From DASWJZ01 sp963814905 (GTDB lineage: Bacteria; Pseudomonadota; Alphaproteobacteria; Rhizobiales; Afifellaceae), in the NCBI GenBank assembly GCA_963814905.1, contig CAWFEM010000014.1, positions 310,001 through 374,000 on the forward strand: DNA of 64,000 bases, read 5' to 3'. Under the pieces are notes generated by a model that did not search any database, was not told the DNA's origin, and worked only from the letters and a program-made list of their open reading frames with translations. Position 1 is the first letter of the stretch. The number at the start of each line of letters is the position of its first letter. Positions 27,146-37,098 of the stretch are shown in pieces. Position numbers and translations under genes: made by a program.

Positions 27146-27429
27146 GCTTTCGCAGCGGACGCATGCCAAAAAGAGGCTTGGCCCGCCCGGCGCGATGTTC
27201 CGCGAGCGCCGCGCTTGCCGACCTCGTTCGACGCGAGCGTTAACAGGGAATTCACCGGAAGCGCGAAGAATGCAGCCCGAGGTGGCAAAATCCGCCCGGG
27301 CGCCTCGTCTCAGAATGCGCGAGGCCCGGCGGCACAGAGCCGCCCCGCGCCCTCCGGCGGGTTCCGCCCCGCGCCCCTCCGAGGACGGACGCCCAAGCGC
27401 GGGCTGATTGCTGCGAAAGAGGCACCGCG

Positions 27430-27624
27430 ATGTTCCGCAGAGAGGGTCGTGTCGGCCAGCCGGAGCACGAAGTCGAAACGCATGGTCGCGAGGCGAGACC
27501 CAGGCTTCCGGTTCACCGGAACTGGGAGAGTTCGGCTGTCCTGATGATCGGGATTGCGATTCTGGTGCTGTGCGTGATTGCCGGCTTGAACTGGATGACG
27601 TCGCAGTTTCCGTGGATGCATTAG
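27430..27624 (+). CDS. Small single-helix membrane protein (hypothetical)
   Basis: A 64-residue predicted protein with a polar, arginine-rich first half and one hydrophobic helix (AVLMIGIAILVLCVIAGL) ending in NWMTSQFPWMH. AAGAGG lies eight bases before the ATG. No family recognised. Its reality rests on the ribosome-binding site and the clean helix. The 284 bases before it (27146-27429) hold nothing I recognise. Confidence 0.5.
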   Translation: MFRREGRVGQPEHEVETHGREARPRLPVHRNWESSAVLMIGIAILVLCVIAGLNWMTSQFPWMH

Positions 27625-27790
27625 GCCGCGGCTAAAGCGACGCGTGTGAAGACAAGCGCGGAGGGTCGCCGCCACCGCGGCTTCGCCGCGTTGGAGCGTT
27701 GTCGCCGCGTCTCGGCGCGGGAACCGCCGCGCGTCCTCGAATGTTTTGATCTCCGAAACGGCCCAAGGGAGCCGGCTGAAGGAGGTCGAC

Positions 27791-28105
27791 ATGCCGAGAG
27801 GCGACAAATCGAGCTACACCGACAAGCAGAAGCGCAAGGCCGAGCACATCGAGGAAGGCTACGAGAAGCGCGGCGTCTCTGAAGATGAGGCGGAGCGGCG
27901 CGCCTGGGCGACGGTCAACAAGGAATCCGGCGGCGGCAAGAAGAGCGGCTCCGGCCGCGGCAAGAAGGAAAGCCATGCCGCGTCGCGCAAGGGCGGGAGG
28001 CTTGGCGGCCGCGCCAGCGCAAACCGTTCCGCCGCGGAACGCTCGGCCTCCGCCAAGAAGGCCGCCGCGACCCGCAAGCGCAACGCAAAGAAGAAGGCGA
28101 GCTGA
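27791..28105 (+). CDS. Small basic protein ('plasmid stabilization protein'-like)
   Basis: A 104-residue protein. The first half (MPRGDKSSYTDKQKRKAEH, EEGYEKRGVSEDEAERRAWATVNK) matches short proteins often labelled plasmid stabilization protein in Rhizobiales and sphingomonads; that label is not backed by function that I know of. The second half is a Lys/Ala/Arg/Ser tail resembling histone H1-like tails, suggesting nucleic-acid binding. AAGGAGG precedes the ATG by six bases. It converges with the alpha/beta hydrolase (six-base gap). Confidence 0.85.
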   Translation: MPRGDKSSYTDKQKRKAEHIEEGYEKRGVSEDEAERRAWATVNKESGGGKKSGSGRGKKESHAASRKGGRLGGRASANRSAAERSASAKKAAATRKRNAKKKAS

Positions 28106-28111
28106 CGCGGC

Positions 28112-29059
28112 TCAGTCCGCGAAGAACGCCACCAGCTTCGGGATGACCTGATCCGGGGCTTCGTCCATCAGCCAGTGGCCGGAGCCCTCAATCACGACGC
28201 CGTCGACGTTGTCGTCCACCATCCGGCCCTGCTCGATCAGAAACTTTCCTCCGGCCTTCTCGCCGCTCAGGACCAGCATCGGCATGGTCAGCTTGGTCGT
28301 CGCGAAGGCGGCGAAATCCTCCGCGTCCTGCGGAAAATTGCGGAACACCTCCATCCCCGCCTTCATCGCGCCCGGCTGCGCGTAGGCCTTCACGTAGAAT
28401 TCGCGGTTTGCTTCCGAAACCGAATGCGCCGGGTCGGCGGCGAAATCGTTCCAGAAATGGTCGAGATAGATGCGCTCGCGGCCGGTGACGAGCGCGAGCG
28501 GCGTCGGACCGAAGAAGTGGAAGTGCCAGAGATCGCGGAGCAGGAACACGCTGTTCCAGTCGCCGATGCCGGGCAGGAACGCGTCCATCAGCGCGATCCT
28601 GTCGACCTCGTCGGGATATTGCGCGGCATAGGCGTAGGCGACCATCAGCCCGATATCGTGCCCGGCGATGCCGACCTTGCCGAGGCCCAGCGACTGCGCG
28701 AGCGCGTGGATATCCTGGGCCATCGCCTTCTTGTCATAGCAGCATTCCGGCTTGCCTGACTCGCCGAAGCCGCGCAGGTCCGGCGCGATGACGAGATGCG
28801 TCTTCGCCAGCTCCGGAATCAGCGGCAGCCACATGTGGCTCGTCTGCGCGTAGCCGTGGAGCAGGATGACGGGCGAGCCTTCGCCCGCGACGAGGTAGTG
28901 GATTTCGACGCCGTTGACGGTAGCCGATCGGGCTTCGATGGGGATGTCGGCGGCTTTGGCCGGCAGGAATGTCGCCGCAACGAGGAGACCGATCGCAATC
29001 CCGAAAAGCGCTCCGAACCGAAAGGCAATTCCAACCACCCGCGAAACGACGCGACGCAT
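28112..29059 (-). CDS. Exported alpha/beta hydrolase, epoxide hydrolase/dehalogenase-like
   Basis: A 315-residue hydrolase with an N-terminal signal or anchor helix (about 8-35, ending AKA). The oxyanion turn is LLHGYAQTSHMW, and the nucleophile elbow is AGHDIGLM with D135, as in epoxide hydrolases and fluoroacetate dehalogenases. The histidine is in GSGHWLMDEAP. A GGGGGTGG lies just before ATG 29059. Substrate unknown. Confidence 0.88.
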   Translation of the reverse strand: MRRVVSRVVGIAFRFGALFGIAIGLLVAATFLPAKAADIPIEARSATVNGVEIHYLVAGEGSPVILLHGYAQTSHMWLPLIPELAKTHLVIAPDLRGFGESGKPECCYDKKAMAQDIHALAQSLGLGKVGIAGHDIGLMVAYAYAAQYPDEVDRIALMDAFLPGIGDWNSVFLLRDLWHFHFFGPTPLALVTGRERIYLDHFWNDFAADPAHSVSEANREFYVKAYAQPGAMKAGMEVFRNFPQDAEDFAAFATTKLTMPMLVLSGEKAGGKFLIEQGRMVDDNVDGVVIEGSGHWLMDEAPDQVIPKLVAFFAD

Positions 29060-29135
29060 GCGACCACCCCCAAATTGCTGCGGTGCACGTTGCGGCTTGG
29101 ATGATGTCGGGTTTGTGGCGGAGTGGCGGGTGTAA

Positions 29136-29153
29136 CCTCCCCCTTGCGGGAGG
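29136..29153. repeat. Short GC hairpin
   Basis: CCTCCC and GGGAGG arms around a six-base loop, between higA and the exported hydrolase gene. There is no T-run on either side, so an intrinsic terminator is not clear. It may be a small intergenic palindrome of the kind scattered in Rhizobiales. Confidence 0.45.
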
Positions 29154-29165
29154 ACCCGTGCGGCC

Positions 29166-29462
29166 TCAGGCTGCGCGGGGTGCCCGGTAGCGCCTGACCG
29201 CGATCCCCCCTTCTCGCTTCCGCGCTTGCGCAAGATCGAAGGCGAGCTGAAGCCTGAGCCACATATCGGCTGACGAGCCGAACGCCTTCTCCAGACGGAT
29301 CGCCATTTCGGGCGAGACCCCTGCTTTCCCGTTGACGAGGTTGTTGAGCGCCTGCCGGGTAACGCCGAGCACCTTCGCACCGTCGGTGACCGTCAGCCCG
29401 AGCGGGATCAGGCACTCTTCGCGAACGATCTCGCCCGGATGCGTCGGGGTTCTCATGGGCAT
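29166..29462 (-). CDS. higA: HigA-family antitoxin
   Basis: A 98-residue helix-turn-helix antitoxin. THPGEIVREECLIPLGLTV is the HigA start; the XRE-type HTH follows (VTDGAKVLGVTRQALNNLVN), then AIRLEKAFGSSADMWLRLQ. It would bind HigB and repress its own promoter. It begins 13 bases after the toxin stop with AAGGA upstream. The antitoxin is intact while its toxin frame is broken. Confidence 0.92.
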   Translation of the reverse strand: MPMRTPTHPGEIVREECLIPLGLTVTDGAKVLGVTRQALNNLVNGKAGVSPEMAIRLEKAFGSSADMWLRLQLAFDLAQARKREGGIAVRRYRAPRAA

Positions 29463-29474
29463 GTCCGTCGTCCT

Positions 29475-29755
29475 TCAGTGATAGTCCACGAGATCGACAT
29501 CGAAGGCATCGCCATCCTTGAACCGGAAGACAATGCGCCAGTTCCCCGAAATCGAGACGGACCAGAAATCTGCAAGTTCGCCTTTCAGTCGGTGAAGCCG
29601 CATCCCCGGCAGCAAGTCCACGTCCTCGATCTTCCCCGCTCCGTCCAAGACGGTAAGAACGCGGCGTATCCGCTTAAGCTGGTCCCTCTTCACGCCGCGC
29701 CGTCATCCGCCTCAAACAGCCGCCTCAGGCCGCGATGTCGAAAGCTTTGGATCAC
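29475..29755 (-). pseudogene. higB: HigB-family toxin gene with a frameshift
   Basis: Read from the GTG at 29755 the frame gives IQSFRHRGLRRLFEADDGAA, a good HigB N terminus, then hits TGA at 29690-29692. The rest of the toxin, KRDQLKRIRRVLTVLDGA through WSVSISGNWRIVFRF to DVDLVDYH, continues in another frame from a GTG at 29693. The total span is 281 bases, one short of 94 codons, the family length. A one-base deletion near 29693-29699 explains it. The two pieces overlap as GTGA, so a split product is possible but unlikely to be toxic. Confidence 0.8.
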
Positions 29756-29936
29756 GTGCCCAGGATGTAGTGAGACAAGTGTCGCTTGTCAACGCGAGGC
29801 GACACGACGCCGAGAGCACCCGGGCCCAGACGTGTGACACTAGCAATAGCCCTGGCTAGATATAGATATCGTCTTCCTCCTCCTCGCCGACTTCTTCGTG
29901 CATCAGGAGTTACCATCTACCGGGCGGCGCGACCCC

Positions 29937-32900
29937 CTAAGCCGCCTTCTTCCCCTCTTCCGCCAATCTCACCAGCCGCGTCAAAATCCCCGCCACGCCC
30001 TTCAGCCGCTCCTCCGGTTTCTCCCAGCCGCGGATGAAGAGGACGCGCTGGTCGGGGCGGATCTTGGCGAAGGTGCCTTCCTCCTGGATCAGGCGGATCA
30101 GCGCCGGCGGGTTGGCGAAGACGTTGCCGCGGAAGCCGATCACGGCGCCCTTCGGCCCGGCGTCGACCTTCTCCACGTTGGCGCGGCGGCAGAGCGCCTT
30201 CACGAAGACGATTTTTAGAAGATGCTCCACCTCGTCGGGGAGCGGTCCGAAGCGGTCGATCAGCTCCGCGCCGAACTGGTCGATCTCGCCCGAGTCGTCG
30301 AGGTCGGCGAGCCGCCGGTAGAGGCTCATGCGGAGTTGCAGGTCCGGCACGTAGCTCTCCGGGATCATCACCGCCATGCCGATGGTGATCTGCGGCGACC
30401 AGCGCTCCTCCGGTCCTTCCTCGCCGCCGGCCTTGAGGCTCGCCACCGCCTCCTCCAGCATCTCCTGGTAAAGCTCGAAGCCGACCTCGCGGATATGGCC
30501 GGACTGCTCCTCGCCGAGGAGGTTGCCGGCGCCGCGGATGTCGAGGTCGTGGCTGGCGAGCTGGAAGCCGGCGCCGAGCGTGTCGAGCGATTGCAGCACC
30601 TTCAGGCGCCGCTGCGCCGTCTCCGTCAGCGTGCGGTGCGCCGGCACGGTGAAGAGCGCGTAGGCGCGGAGCTTGGAGCGGCCGATCCGGCCCCTCAGCT
30701 GATAGAGCTGCGCCAGGCCGAACATGTCGGCGCGGTGCACGATCAGCGTGTTCGCGCGCGGGATGTCGAGCCCGGATTCCACGATCGTGGTGGAGAGGAG
30801 GATGTCGTACTGTCCCTCGTAGAAGGCGTTCATCACCTTGTCGAGCTGGCCGGGCGGCATCTGCCCGTGCGCCACGCCGACCTTCGCCTCCGGCACGTTG
30901 TGCTCCAGGAACTCCGACACCTCGGCGAGGTCGGAGATGCGCGGCACGACGTAGAACGACTGCCCGCCGCGAAGCCGCTCGCGGAGCAGCGCCTCGCGGA
31001 TCGTGAGCGTGTCGAAGGGGGCGATGAAGGTCCGGACCGCGAGCCGATCGATCGGCGGCGTCGCGATCATGGAAAGGTCGCGCACGCCCGTCAGCGCCAA
31101 TTGCAGCGTGCGCGGGATCGGCGTGGCGGAAAGCGTGAGCACATGCACGGCGGCGCGGAGCGCCTTCAGCCGCTCCTTGTGCTTGACGCCGAAATGCTGC
31201 TCCTCGTCGACGATCAGGAGCGCCAGGTCCTTGAACTCGATCGCCTTGCCGAGGAGCGCATGCGTGCCGATCGACGATGTCGATCGTGCCGTCGGCGATG
31301 CCCTTCTTGACGCGCGCCAGCTCCGCCGCGCCGACCAGGCGCGAGGCCTGGCCGATATTGAGCGGCAGGCCGCGGAAGCGCTCGGTGAACGTGGAAAAGT
31401 GCTGGCGCGCAAGCAGCGTCGTCGGCACCACGACGGCGACCTGCCTCCCCGCCATCGCCGCCACGAACGCGGCGCGGAGCGCCACCTCCGTCTTGCCGAA
31501 GCCGACGTCGCCGCAGATCAGCCGGTCCATCGGCCGCCCGGCGGAAAGGTCGTCGAGCGCCGCCTCGATCGCCGTCTGCTGGTCGTCGGTCTCCTCGTAG
31601 GGGAAGCGCGCGGCGAACTCGTCGTAGAGTCCGGCGGGCGGTGAGAGCACCGGCGCCTGGCGCATCAGCCGCGCGGCGGCGGTCTTGATCAGCTGCTCCG
31701 CCATGTCGCGGATGCGCTTCTTCAGCCGCGCCTTGCGGTTCTGCCAGCCGACGCCGCCGAGCCGGTCGAGCTCCGCTTCGGAACCTTCGGCACCGTAGCG
31801 GGAGAGAAGCTCGATGTTCTCCACCGGCAGGAACAGCCGGTCGTTGCCGGAATAGAGAAGCTCCAGGCAGTCATGCGGCGCGCCCGCCGCCTCGATCGTC
31901 TTCAAGCCGTTGAAGCGCCCGATGCCGTGATCGACGTGGACCACGAGATCGCCCGCGGCGAGGCTTGAGGCTTCCGTCAGCGCGTCGGCCGCGCGCTTCC
32001 GCCGCGTGGTGCGGATGAAGCGGTCGCCGAGCACGTCCTGGTCGCCGATGACGGCAATGTCGGGCGCCTCGAAGCCGGTTTCGAGCGGCAGCACGGTCAG
32101 CCCGACGGTTCCCGCCGGCAGCGCCTTCAGTCCGGCGAAATCCTCCACCGGCTTCAGGTTCAGGAGCCCGTGGTCGGCGAGCACCTGGCCGAGCCTGTCG
32201 CGCGCCCCCTCGCTCCACGATGCGAGCAGCACCTTGCGGCCGGATTTCTCGATCGCCTCGACGTGCTCCACCAGCGCGTCGAAGACGTTGACGTCTCCGG
32301 CCGCGCGCTCCGCGGCGAAGGTGCGACCGGCGCGGCCGCCCATGTCGATCGGCCGCCCCTGCCCCGGCGCGTTTTCTTCCGGCTCCGCCTCGTCGGGCGC
32401 GACGAACGGGCTCAGGAAAGCGTGCGGCCGCGCGTCGCGGCGCGCGTGCCACTCGTCGGCGGTCAGATAGAGCGCTTCCGGCGGAGATCGGCTTGTAGGG
32501 CACGGAGCCGGAGGCGGCGCTGGTGTCGACCGCGTCGCGTCTTGCCTCGTAGTGATCGCGGATCTGCTCCTGCCGGTCGGCGAGGCCGTGCTCGACCAGA
32601 TGCCCGATCACGGCCGGCGCGTCGGGCAGATAGTCGAAAAGCGTCTCCAGCTTTTCGTAGAAGAACGGCAGCCAATGCTCCATGCCGGCGAAGCGCCGGC
32701 CCTCGCTCACCGCCTCGTAGAGCGGGTCGTTGCCGAGCACGGCGCCGAAGGCGGCGCGATAGCTCTGGCGGAAGCGGCCGATCGTCTCCTCCGTCAGCAC
32801 CGCCTCGCTCGCCGGGACGAGCTGGAGGTGCTGCATCTGCCCCGTCGTGCGCTGCGTCGCCGGATCGAAGGGCCGGATCGTCTCCAGCGTGTCGCCAAAG

Positions 32901-33475
32901 AAATCGAGACGGATCGGGGCCGGGGTGCCGGGCGCGAAGAGATCGAGGATGCCGCCGCGCACCGCGTATTCGCCGACCTCGCGCACGGTCGCGGTGCGGT
33001 CGAAGCCGTTGGTCTCCAGGAAGCGCAGCAGGCCTTCCATCGGGACGACATTGCCGGCTGCCGCGAAAAGCGCCCGCCCCGCGACGCTCTCCCGGTCCGG
33101 CACGCGCTGCACGATGGCGTTGGCGGTGGTGAAGACGACGCGTGGGCCGGCATGCGGTGTGAGCAGCGCGTGGAGCGCACTCATCCGGTTTGCGGAGATT
33201 TCCGGATTGGGAGAGACGCGGTCGTAGGGAAGGCTGTCCCAGGCAGGGAAGGTGAGCGTCGGAATTGTGGGCGCGAAAAAGCCGAGCGCCGTCTCGGCCA
33301 GCGCAACCCCGCGCGCGTCGCGGGCGACGTAGAGGATCGTCCCCTCCGCTTCCGCCAGGCGCGCCAGCACGCGGCCTTCCAGCCCGTCCGGCACGCCGCC
33401 AAGCGTGACCGCGCGGCGGCCGCGGAAGAGGCCCGACAACGGATCGGACGGGGAAAACAGCTCAGCTTTCTTCAT
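29937..33475 (-). pseudogene. mfd: Transcription-repair coupling factor Mfd, disrupted by two frameshifts
   Basis: Mfd removes RNA polymerase stalled at DNA damage and recruits UvrA. The coding sequence runs from ATG 33475 to TAG 29937, but in three frames. An extra base near 32485 breaks VPYKPIS|PEALYLTADEW. Another near 31272 breaks GTIDIV|IGTHALLGK. Removing one base at each site restores about 1178 residues, the normal size, with UvrB-like N terminus, RID (VVHVDHGIGRFNGL), Walker A (GDVGFGKTEVA), DEEQ box (VDEEQHFG) and RG(I)GR helicase motifs. As written, only about 330 native residues would be made. Either an inactivated gene or assembly errors. It overlaps sdhE by 4 bases. Confidence 0.88.
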
Positions 33476-33777
33476 GGTCCGGTTTGGCCGCTCGCGCGTC
33501 TCTGCGAATGGAAGTCGATGATCGATTGGAAAACCGGGGTCAGATATTCCTGCCCCGGCTCGGCGCGCCCAGTGACCCAGCCGTAAAGCTCGTCGTCGGG
33601 CACGTCCATCAGCGCTTCGAAATCGGCGAGATCGTGATCGCCGAGGTCGCTTATATGGGCATCCGCGAAGCCGCCGAGAATGAGGTCCATCTCGCGCATG
33701 CCGCGGCGCCAGGCGCGGAAGAGCGCCCGCGCCCGGCGCGGGTCGAGGTCGTGGCTGGAGCGCGTGCTGCCGGTCAT
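33472..33777 (-). CDS. sdhE: Succinate dehydrogenase assembly factor SdhE
   Basis: A 101-residue helical protein (DUF339/SDHAF2 family) that promotes covalent attachment of FAD to succinate dehydrogenase flavoprotein. The invariant RGxxE motif is RGMREMD (25-31), and DLADFEALMDVPDDELYGW follows. In alphaproteobacteria it lies between recG and mfd, as here. The stop overlaps the mfd start as ATGA. Confidence 0.93.
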   Translation of the reverse strand: MTGSTRSSHDLDPRRARALFRAWRRGMREMDLILGGFADAHISDLGDHDLADFEALMDVPDDELYGWVTGRAEPGQEYLTPVFQSIIDFHSQRRASGQTGP

Positions 33778-33870
33778 ATGGGTGTCGTCTTTCGCGCGGC
33801 AGGAAGTGGCAAATTCGGGGACGCATGGCTAGGGGTTGCAGCGACCGAGCTCCGCGATGGGAGATCTGCC

Positions 33871-34956
33871 ATGAGCGAGACCAATAAACCCGGCTTTCCG
33901 CCTTCGGTGCTTGACGACGGCTGGCCGGTGGCCTCGCCGGCCGAGAGGAACCTCGACGAGACTGTTCTTGCCGGGCTGGCAAAACAGTTCGAAAGCTGGA
34001 CCGACGCCAACCTCCACGCGGTTCTCATCGTCCGCGACGGCACGCTGGTCTACGAGCGCTATTTCACCGGCGAGGATCAGGTGTTCGGCAAGCCTCTTGG
34101 CCGCGTCACCTATGACGCGACGATGCGCCACGATCTCCGCTCGATCACGAAGAGCGTGACCTCCCTCGTCTTCGGCATCGCCGTCGATCGCGGCTGGGTC
34201 GCGGGGATAGACGCGAAGGTGCTCCCGTTTTTTCCCGAGCACGCCGATCTCCGCTCGCCCGAGAAGGACGCGATCACGATCGAACATCTCCTGACGATGT
34301 CGGCTGGGTTCGCCTGGAACGAGGCGATTCCCTATGCCGACCCGACGAACAGCGAGCGACGCATGATCGATGCCGCCGACCCCGCGCGCTATGTGCTTGA
34401 GCAGCCCGTCGTGCGCGCGCCCGGCGCCACCTACGCCTATAACGGCGGATTGACGCTGCTCCTCGCCGAGATACTGAAGCGTGCCACCGGCAAGCCTCTC
34501 GATGTGCTGGCGGACGAAGCACTTTTCGCGCCGCTCGGCATCGCGGACGTTGAATGGGTGCGCTATGCCAATGGCGACCCGATGGCGCCGTCCGGCCTGC
34601 GCATGCGCCCGCGCGATGTCGCGAAGATCGGCGCGATGGTCGCTGCGGGCGGCCTTTGGCCGGGTCGACGCATAGTCTCGGCCGATTGGATCGCCCGCTC
34701 TCTGACACCGCAAATGAACGGCGAGAGCCTCTTCTTCTACGGCTATCAATGGTGGCTCGGCCGCTCGCTGATCGAGCGAAAGGAGATCACCTGGGCCGCG
34801 GCCTTCGGCTATGGCGGCCAGCGCCTCTTCGTCCTCCCGCAATTCAAGCTCGCGGTCGTCGTCATGGCGGGGCTTTATGGCGAGCCGGTCCTGCAATCGA
34901 TCGTCGGCGAGATCGTGCTCCGGCGCTACGCGCTGACCGCGTTGCGAGACCGTTGA
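33871..34956 (+). CDS. Serine hydrolase of the class C beta-lactamase family
   Basis: A 361-residue beta-lactamase/esterase-type hydrolase. The catalytic SxxK is S91-ITK (LRSITKSVTSLVFG), and a Tyr-Asn pair lies in TYAYNGGLT (near 190). No signal peptide is seen, so it is likely cytoplasmic. Relatives include esterases and D-aminopeptidases; resistance to beta-lactams should not be assumed. ATG 33871 has GGGAG about ten bases upstream. It is inserted between sdhE and recG, both of which are normally adjacent. Confidence 0.88.
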   Translation: MSETNKPGFPPSVLDDGWPVASPAERNLDETVLAGLAKQFESWTDANLHAVLIVRDGTLVYERYFTGEDQVFGKPLGRVTYDATMRHDLRSITKSVTSLVFGIAVDRGWVAGIDAKVLPFFPEHADLRSPEKDAITIEHLLTMSAGFAWNEAIPYADPTNSERRMIDAADPARYVLEQPVVRAPGATYAYNGGLTLLLAEILKRATGKPLDVLADEALFAPLGIADVEWVRYANGDPMAPSGLRMRPRDVAKIGAMVAAGGLWPGRRIVSADWIARSLTPQMNGESLFFYGYQWWLGRSLIERKEITWAAAFGYGGQRLFVLPQFKLAVVVMAGLYGEPVLQSIVGEIVLRRYALTALRDR

Positions 34957-35001
34957 TTCAGCGGTTTTGACCCGAAGCTTCGGCAGGGCGATAAGGCGTT
35001 G

Positions 35002-37098
35002 ATGCGTCCGTCCCGTCTCGACCCCTTCTTCGCGCCGGCGACCTCACTGCCGGGCGTAGGCCCGCGCGTTTCGGCGTTGATCGCGCGGGCGGTCGGCGCG
35101 GAGGGCGAGGACGCGCTCGTCCGCGATCTCCTCTTCCACCTGCCGAGCGGGCGCATCGACCGCCGTGAGCGCCCGTCCCTTCACGCGATGCCGCCGTCCG
35201 GCCCGGTGACGGTGGAAGGCGTGGTGGAGCGGATCGAGAAGCCGCGCGGGGCGGATTCGCCCTGGCGCGTGGTTCTCGCCGAGGGGAACAACACCATCCA
35301 GATCGTCTACTTCAAGGCGCAGCCCGATTGGCTGAAGAAGCTCTTCCCGCTTGGGAAACGGCTGGTGGTGAGCGGCGACGTCGAATGGTTCGATATGCGG
35401 CCGCAGATCCGGCACCCGGACTACGTGCTGCCCGTGGAGCGCGCCGAGGAGATGCCGGCGATCGAGCCTGTCTACCGGCTGACGGCCGGGCTCTCGCCGA
35501 AGGTCCTGCGCCGTGCCATGGCAGGTGGCCTGGAACGGCTGCCCGACCTTCCGGAATGGCTCTCGCCGGACCTTCTCGCCAAGCGCGGCTGGCCCGGCTT
35601 CACGGCGGCGCTTCAGGCCGTGCATCACCCGGACTCGCTTGAAGGCTTCGGCCCTTCCGGTCCCGCCTGGCAGCGGCTCGCCTTCGACGAGCTGGTGGCG
35701 AGCCAGCTCGCGCTTGCGATCGTGCGCGGCAGTATGAAACGCGGACGCGGCACCGCTTGGAAAGCGGTCGGAGCGCTGCGCAAGAAGATCGAGACCGCCC
35801 TTCCCTTCTCGCTCACCAACTCGCAGCGGCAGGCGCTCACCGAGATTTCCGGCGACCTCGCCGGCGAAAACCGCATGCTGCGGCTCCTCCAGGGCGACGT
35901 GGGGTCCGGCAAGACGGTCGTTGCGCTGATCGCCATGGCGGACGTGGTGGAAGCCGGCGGACAGGCCGCGCTGATGGCGCCGACGGAGCTCCTGGCGCGT
36001 CAGCATTTTGCGACCATCGCGCCGCTCGCCGAGGTGGCCGGCATCGAGGCCGTGCTCCTGACCGGTGGCGGCCGCGGGACGGGCCGCGACGAAGCAATGG
36101 CGCGCATCGCCGACGGGAGGGCGGGTATCGTCGTCGGCACGCACGCGCTCTTTCAGGCCGGGGTCGAATTCGAGCGGCTTGGCCTTGTCGTCGTCGACGA
36201 GCAGCATCGCTTCGGCGTGCACCAGCGGCTGGCGCTCTCCTCCAAAGGCGCCGCCCCGGATACGCTGGTGATGACGGCGACGCCGATCCCGCGCACGCTG
36301 GTCCTTTCCTATTTCGGTGACATGGAGGTCTCGCGCCTGACGGAGAAGCCGGCCGGGCGGCAGCCGATCGACACGCGCGCCGTGCCCCTGAGCCGAATGG
36401 GCGAAGTCGTGGAGCGGATCGGGCGCGCCATCGAAGGCGGCGACAAGGCCTACTGGGTGTGCCCGCTTGTGGAAGAATCGGAGAAGAGCGATCTCGCCGC
36501 GGCGGAGCAGCGCTTTGCGGACTTGAATGCTCGCTTCGGTGCGCGCGTCGGCCTCGTCCATGGCCGCATGAAGACGGCCGAGAAAGACCGGATGATGGAG
36601 CGCTTCCGCGCCGGCGACGTCGCGATCCTCGTCTCCACCACGGTGATCGAGGTCGGCGTCGACGTGCCCGACGCGACGATCATCGTGATCGAGCACGCCG
36701 AGCGCTTCGGCCTGGCGCAACTCCACCAGCTTCGCGGCCGTGTCGGGAGGGGAAAAGCGCGCTCCGCCTGCCTGCTTCTCTATCGCGCACCGCTCGGCGA
36801 GACCGCGCGCGCGCGCCTCACGATCATGCGCCAGACGGAGGACGGTTTCCTGATCGCGGAGGAGGACCTGCGGCTTCGCGGCGAAGGCGACCTACTCGGC
36901 ACGCGCCAGTCCGGCATGCCGGGTTTCCGCATCGCGCTGCCGGAGGTGCATGGCGAGCTTCTTGAGGTGGCGCGCGACGAGGCGAAGCTGGCGCTTGCCC
37001 GCGATCCGGATTTCGCGTCGGAACGCGCCGAGGCGCTGAGGCTCCTGCTCTACCTCTTCGGCCGCGACGCGGCCGTACGGCTCATGCGGGCTGGCTAG
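35002..37098 (+). CDS. recG: ATP-dependent DNA helicase RecG
   Basis: A 698-residue helicase that reverses stalled replication forks and unwinds branched DNA. It has an N-terminal wedge domain (VEGVVERIEKPRG, FYF-like VYFKAQPDW), Walker A GDVGSGKTVVA, DEQH box VVDEQHRFGV, TATPIPRTL, and C-terminal QLRGRVGRG. The ATG at 35002 is used; a TTG lies one codon upstream. The 3' end overlaps the convergent 37082 gene by 17 bases. Confidence 0.96.
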   Translation: MRPSRLDPFFAPATSLPGVGPRVSALIARAVGAEGEDALVRDLLFHLPSGRIDRRERPSLHAMPPSGPVTVEGVVERIEKPRGADSPWRVVLAEGNNTIQIVYFKAQPDWLKKLFPLGKRLVVSGDVEWFDMRPQIRHPDYVLPVERAEEMPAIEPVYRLTAGLSPKVLRRAMAGGLERLPDLPEWLSPDLLAKRGWPGFTAALQAVHHPDSLEGFGPSGPAWQRLAFDELVASQLALAIVRGSMKRGRGTAWKAVGALRKKIETALPFSLTNSQRQALTEISGDLAGENRMLRLLQGDVGSGKTVVALIAMADVVEAGGQAALMAPTELLARQHFATIAPLAEVAGIEAVLLTGGGRGTGRDEAMARIADGRAGIVVGTHALFQAGVEFERLGLVVVDEQHRFGVHQRLALSSKGAAPDTLVMTATPIPRTLVLSYFGDMEVSRLTEKPAGRQPIDTRAVPLSRMGEVVERIGRAIEGGDKAYWVCPLVEESEKSDLAAAEQRFADLNARFGARVGLVHGRMKTAEKDRMMERFRAGDVAILVSTTVIEVGVDVPDATIIVIEHAERFGLAQLHQLRGRVGRGKARSACLLLYRAPLGETARARLTIMRQTEDGFLIAEEDLRLRGEGDLLGTRQSGMPGFRIALPEVHGELLEVARDEAKLALARDPDFASERAEALRLLLYLFGRDAAVRLMRAG

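Noticed and set aside
31871..32480. Continuation of the first mfd frame beyond the insertion as a novel C-terminal domain
   Set aside because: The sequence after the break is low-complexity Arg/Ala, while the true Mfd sequence resumes in the next frame at once.
31260..32490. Programmed frameshifting as an explanation for mfd
   Set aside because: No slippery sequence or supporting structure is seen at either site, two independent shifts would be needed, and Mfd is not known to use recoding.
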